DNA from: Bacillota bacterium
GTDB lineage: Bacteria > Bacillota > Clostridia > Acetivibrionales > DSM-1351
Assembly: GCA_023391425.1 (NCBI GenBank)
Contig: JAEWAX010000032.1
Location: forward strand, 1 to 64,000
Length of the DNA stretch: 64,000 bases
Direction of reading: 5' to 3'
Shown here one piece after another: positions 62,935 through 64,000 of this stretch. The notes under the pieces are model-generated. The model did not search any database, was not told the DNA's origin, and worked only from the letters and a program-made list of their open reading frames with translations. The position numbers and the translations under genes were made by a program. Numbering within the stretch: position 1 is the first letter of the stretch; each line of letters begins with the position of its first letter.

Positions 62935-64000
62935 TTACTTACTATCAGCTTGAGTCTCTGCAAGTTGAGCAGCACCATCTTTAGGAGTGATAGTTCCTCC
63001 TGCCACTCCAGCCAATACATCCATCATTTTTTGGTTCATATCTGCATTTATTTCTGCAAAACGAGGGTTATCACTACTTTCCATTGATTTTTCAATGTAT
63101 TTTTTGATTGCTTCGTTTTGTTTCTCAGGATTTACAAGTTTTACTTTGTCCCAATTCGGAGTTGCTGATTTTAGAGAAGGAACAACGTTTAAAGAATCTG
63201 CAATCATCTGTTGACCACTCTGAGAGGTTCCAAGCCAGACAGCAAATGTAGTTGCAGCCTTAATATTCTTTGATGTTGCAGACACTGCGGTTGAATAGTC
63301 TAAATCGCCAAACATAGATCCTGTATTTCCTGTTCCAGCAATATCAGGGAAATCAATTGGAATCATTGTGAACGGCTTTTCTTTTGAAGATGCAGCCTCA
63401 ATAGAAGCCTTCATAGTATCAGGCAAAGTGTTTGATGTATACCAAGACCCCATCATAACCATAGCAGCCTTTTGAGACATAAATAAATTGTTTGCTTCTG
63501 GATATTGTTTAAGTCCAAGAGCACCCTTTTGCATTATTCCGTCATCAAACAGCGCTTTCCATAGTTCTAATGATTTGACAATTGAGTCATCAGTCCATTC
63601 AACTTCACCTCTTGCTGCTTTTGTAAAAGTACCAGGGCTTACATTATCAGCGATTGCATGGAAAGTGTCCATGTTAAATGCACCTTGACCTGCTCCCTGC
63701 ACAAAACCATCGATACCATGTTCTTTAAAGACTTTACAAGCCTCTTTCCACTCTTCTAAATTAGTAGGAACTTTTACATTATATTTATCAAAAAGATCTT
63801 TGTTAATCCAGAGATTTCCTGAATATACAGTTCCGACACCAAGTGCTTTCAACTGACCATTGACAGTCATTGTGGTGATTGATGCCTCGTTGAGCTTGTC
63901 TTTATAATTATCGCCTAGAGCCTTTTTTACAGCATCAGTCAAGTCAATTGCTTGTCCTCCAAAAACTTTAACGCCGCCATTTCCTGAACCCGCTGAAACC
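62935..64000 (-). CDS. Extracellular sugar-binding protein (partial, 5' end beyond window)
   Basis: Reads to the window edge with no start, so the signal peptide and N terminus are outside. The visible part is a family-1 solute-binding protein: NLWINKDLFDKYNVKVPT, MVMMGSWYTSNTLP and a C-terminal late helical tail. It binds a mono- or oligosaccharide and delivers it to the permeases that follow. The clustered GH43 suggests xylan- or arabinan-derived oligosaccharides. Confidence 0.93.
   Translation of the reverse strand, partial: VSAGSGNGGVKVFGGQAIDLTDAVKKALGDNYKDKLNEASITTMTVNGQLKALGVGTVYSGNLWINKDLFDKYNVKVPTNLEEWKEACKVFKEHGIDGFVQGAGQGAFNMDTFHAIADNVSPGTFTKAARGEVEWTDDSIVKSLELWKALFDDGIMQKGALGLKQYPEANNLFMSQKAAMVMMGSWYTSNTLPDTMKASIEAASSKEKPFTMIPIDFPDIAGTGNTGSMFGDLDYSTAVSATSKNIKAATTFAVWLGTSQSGQQMIADSLNVVPSLKSATPNWDKVKLVNPEKQNEAIKKYIEKSMESSDNPRFAEINADMNQKMMDVLAGVAGGTITPKDGAAQLAETQADSK

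Overview
The window is low-GC DNA from an anaerobic, spore-former-type Firmicute. The best guess is the Clostridia, near Ruminiclostridium or another plant-fibre-degrading clostridium. This is inferred from AT-rich sequence with strong GGAGG-type ribosome sites, frequent TTG starts, S-layer-homology (SLH) surface proteins, AgrC/AgrA-type kinases and regulators, a GH43 xylosidase with its sugar ABC importer, and a sigma-54 amino-acid catabolism locus. No rRNA, tRNA, CRISPR array or intact insertion sequence was seen.

Layout. (1) 1-3.85 kb: ROK-family sugar repressor (truncated by the window edge), divergent from a DUF4867 gene and an L-fucose/L-arabinose isomerase-family gene. (2) 3.9-27.7 kb: the main feature, two related surface-protein modules pointing outward from two LytTR two-component systems. 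Module 1 (minus) is a small Cys-rich ORF, a 3386-aa SLH/InlB-repeat protein and a subtilisin-like protease. Module 2 (plus) is a small membrane protein, a 2121-aa SLH/InlB-repeat protein and a second subtilisin-like protease. Each module has a promoter with direct repeats of the ACA-n-TT LytTR type, exactly 31 nt upstream of a -10 element, and a long hairpin between the giant gene and the protease gene. (3) 27.8-33.6 kb: two secreted beta-propeller/WG-repeat-like proteins, a CPBP membrane protease and a NarL-type two-component pair. (4) 34.0-40.9 kb: rpoN, ridA, amino-acid permease, tryptophanase/tyrosine-phenol-lyase-type beta-eliminating lyase and a PAS-AAA-Fis sigma-54 activator. The lyase has a near-perfect -24/-12 promoter. 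(5) 41-48.7 kb: an accessory, partly decayed zone with a BtrH/C39-like protein, a double BFD [2Fe-2S] protein, an AraC regulator, a lipoprotein, a frameshifted DMT transporter, an AraC pseudogene, a transposase relic and several large inverted repeats. (6) 48.7-56.2 kb: dTDP-rhamnose genes rmlDBCA behind a FAD oxidoreductase, a glycosyltransferase and a second BtrH/C39-like protein fused to a lectin-like domain. (7) 57-64 kb: DUF3888 protein, VOC and SDR proteins, then a minus-strand sugar-uptake operon: binding protein (cut by the window end), two permeases, a tautomerase and a GH43 enzyme.

How the parts may work together (inference): the LytTR systems probably sense an extracellular signal and switch on giant SLH-anchored adhesin-like proteins together with their own small secreted proteases. 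The rhamnose cluster could supply a surface glycan, but nothing in the sequence links it to the SLH proteins. In the sigma-54 locus, the beta-eliminating lyase should release 2-aminoacrylate, which RidA would detoxify, while the permease imports the amino acid.
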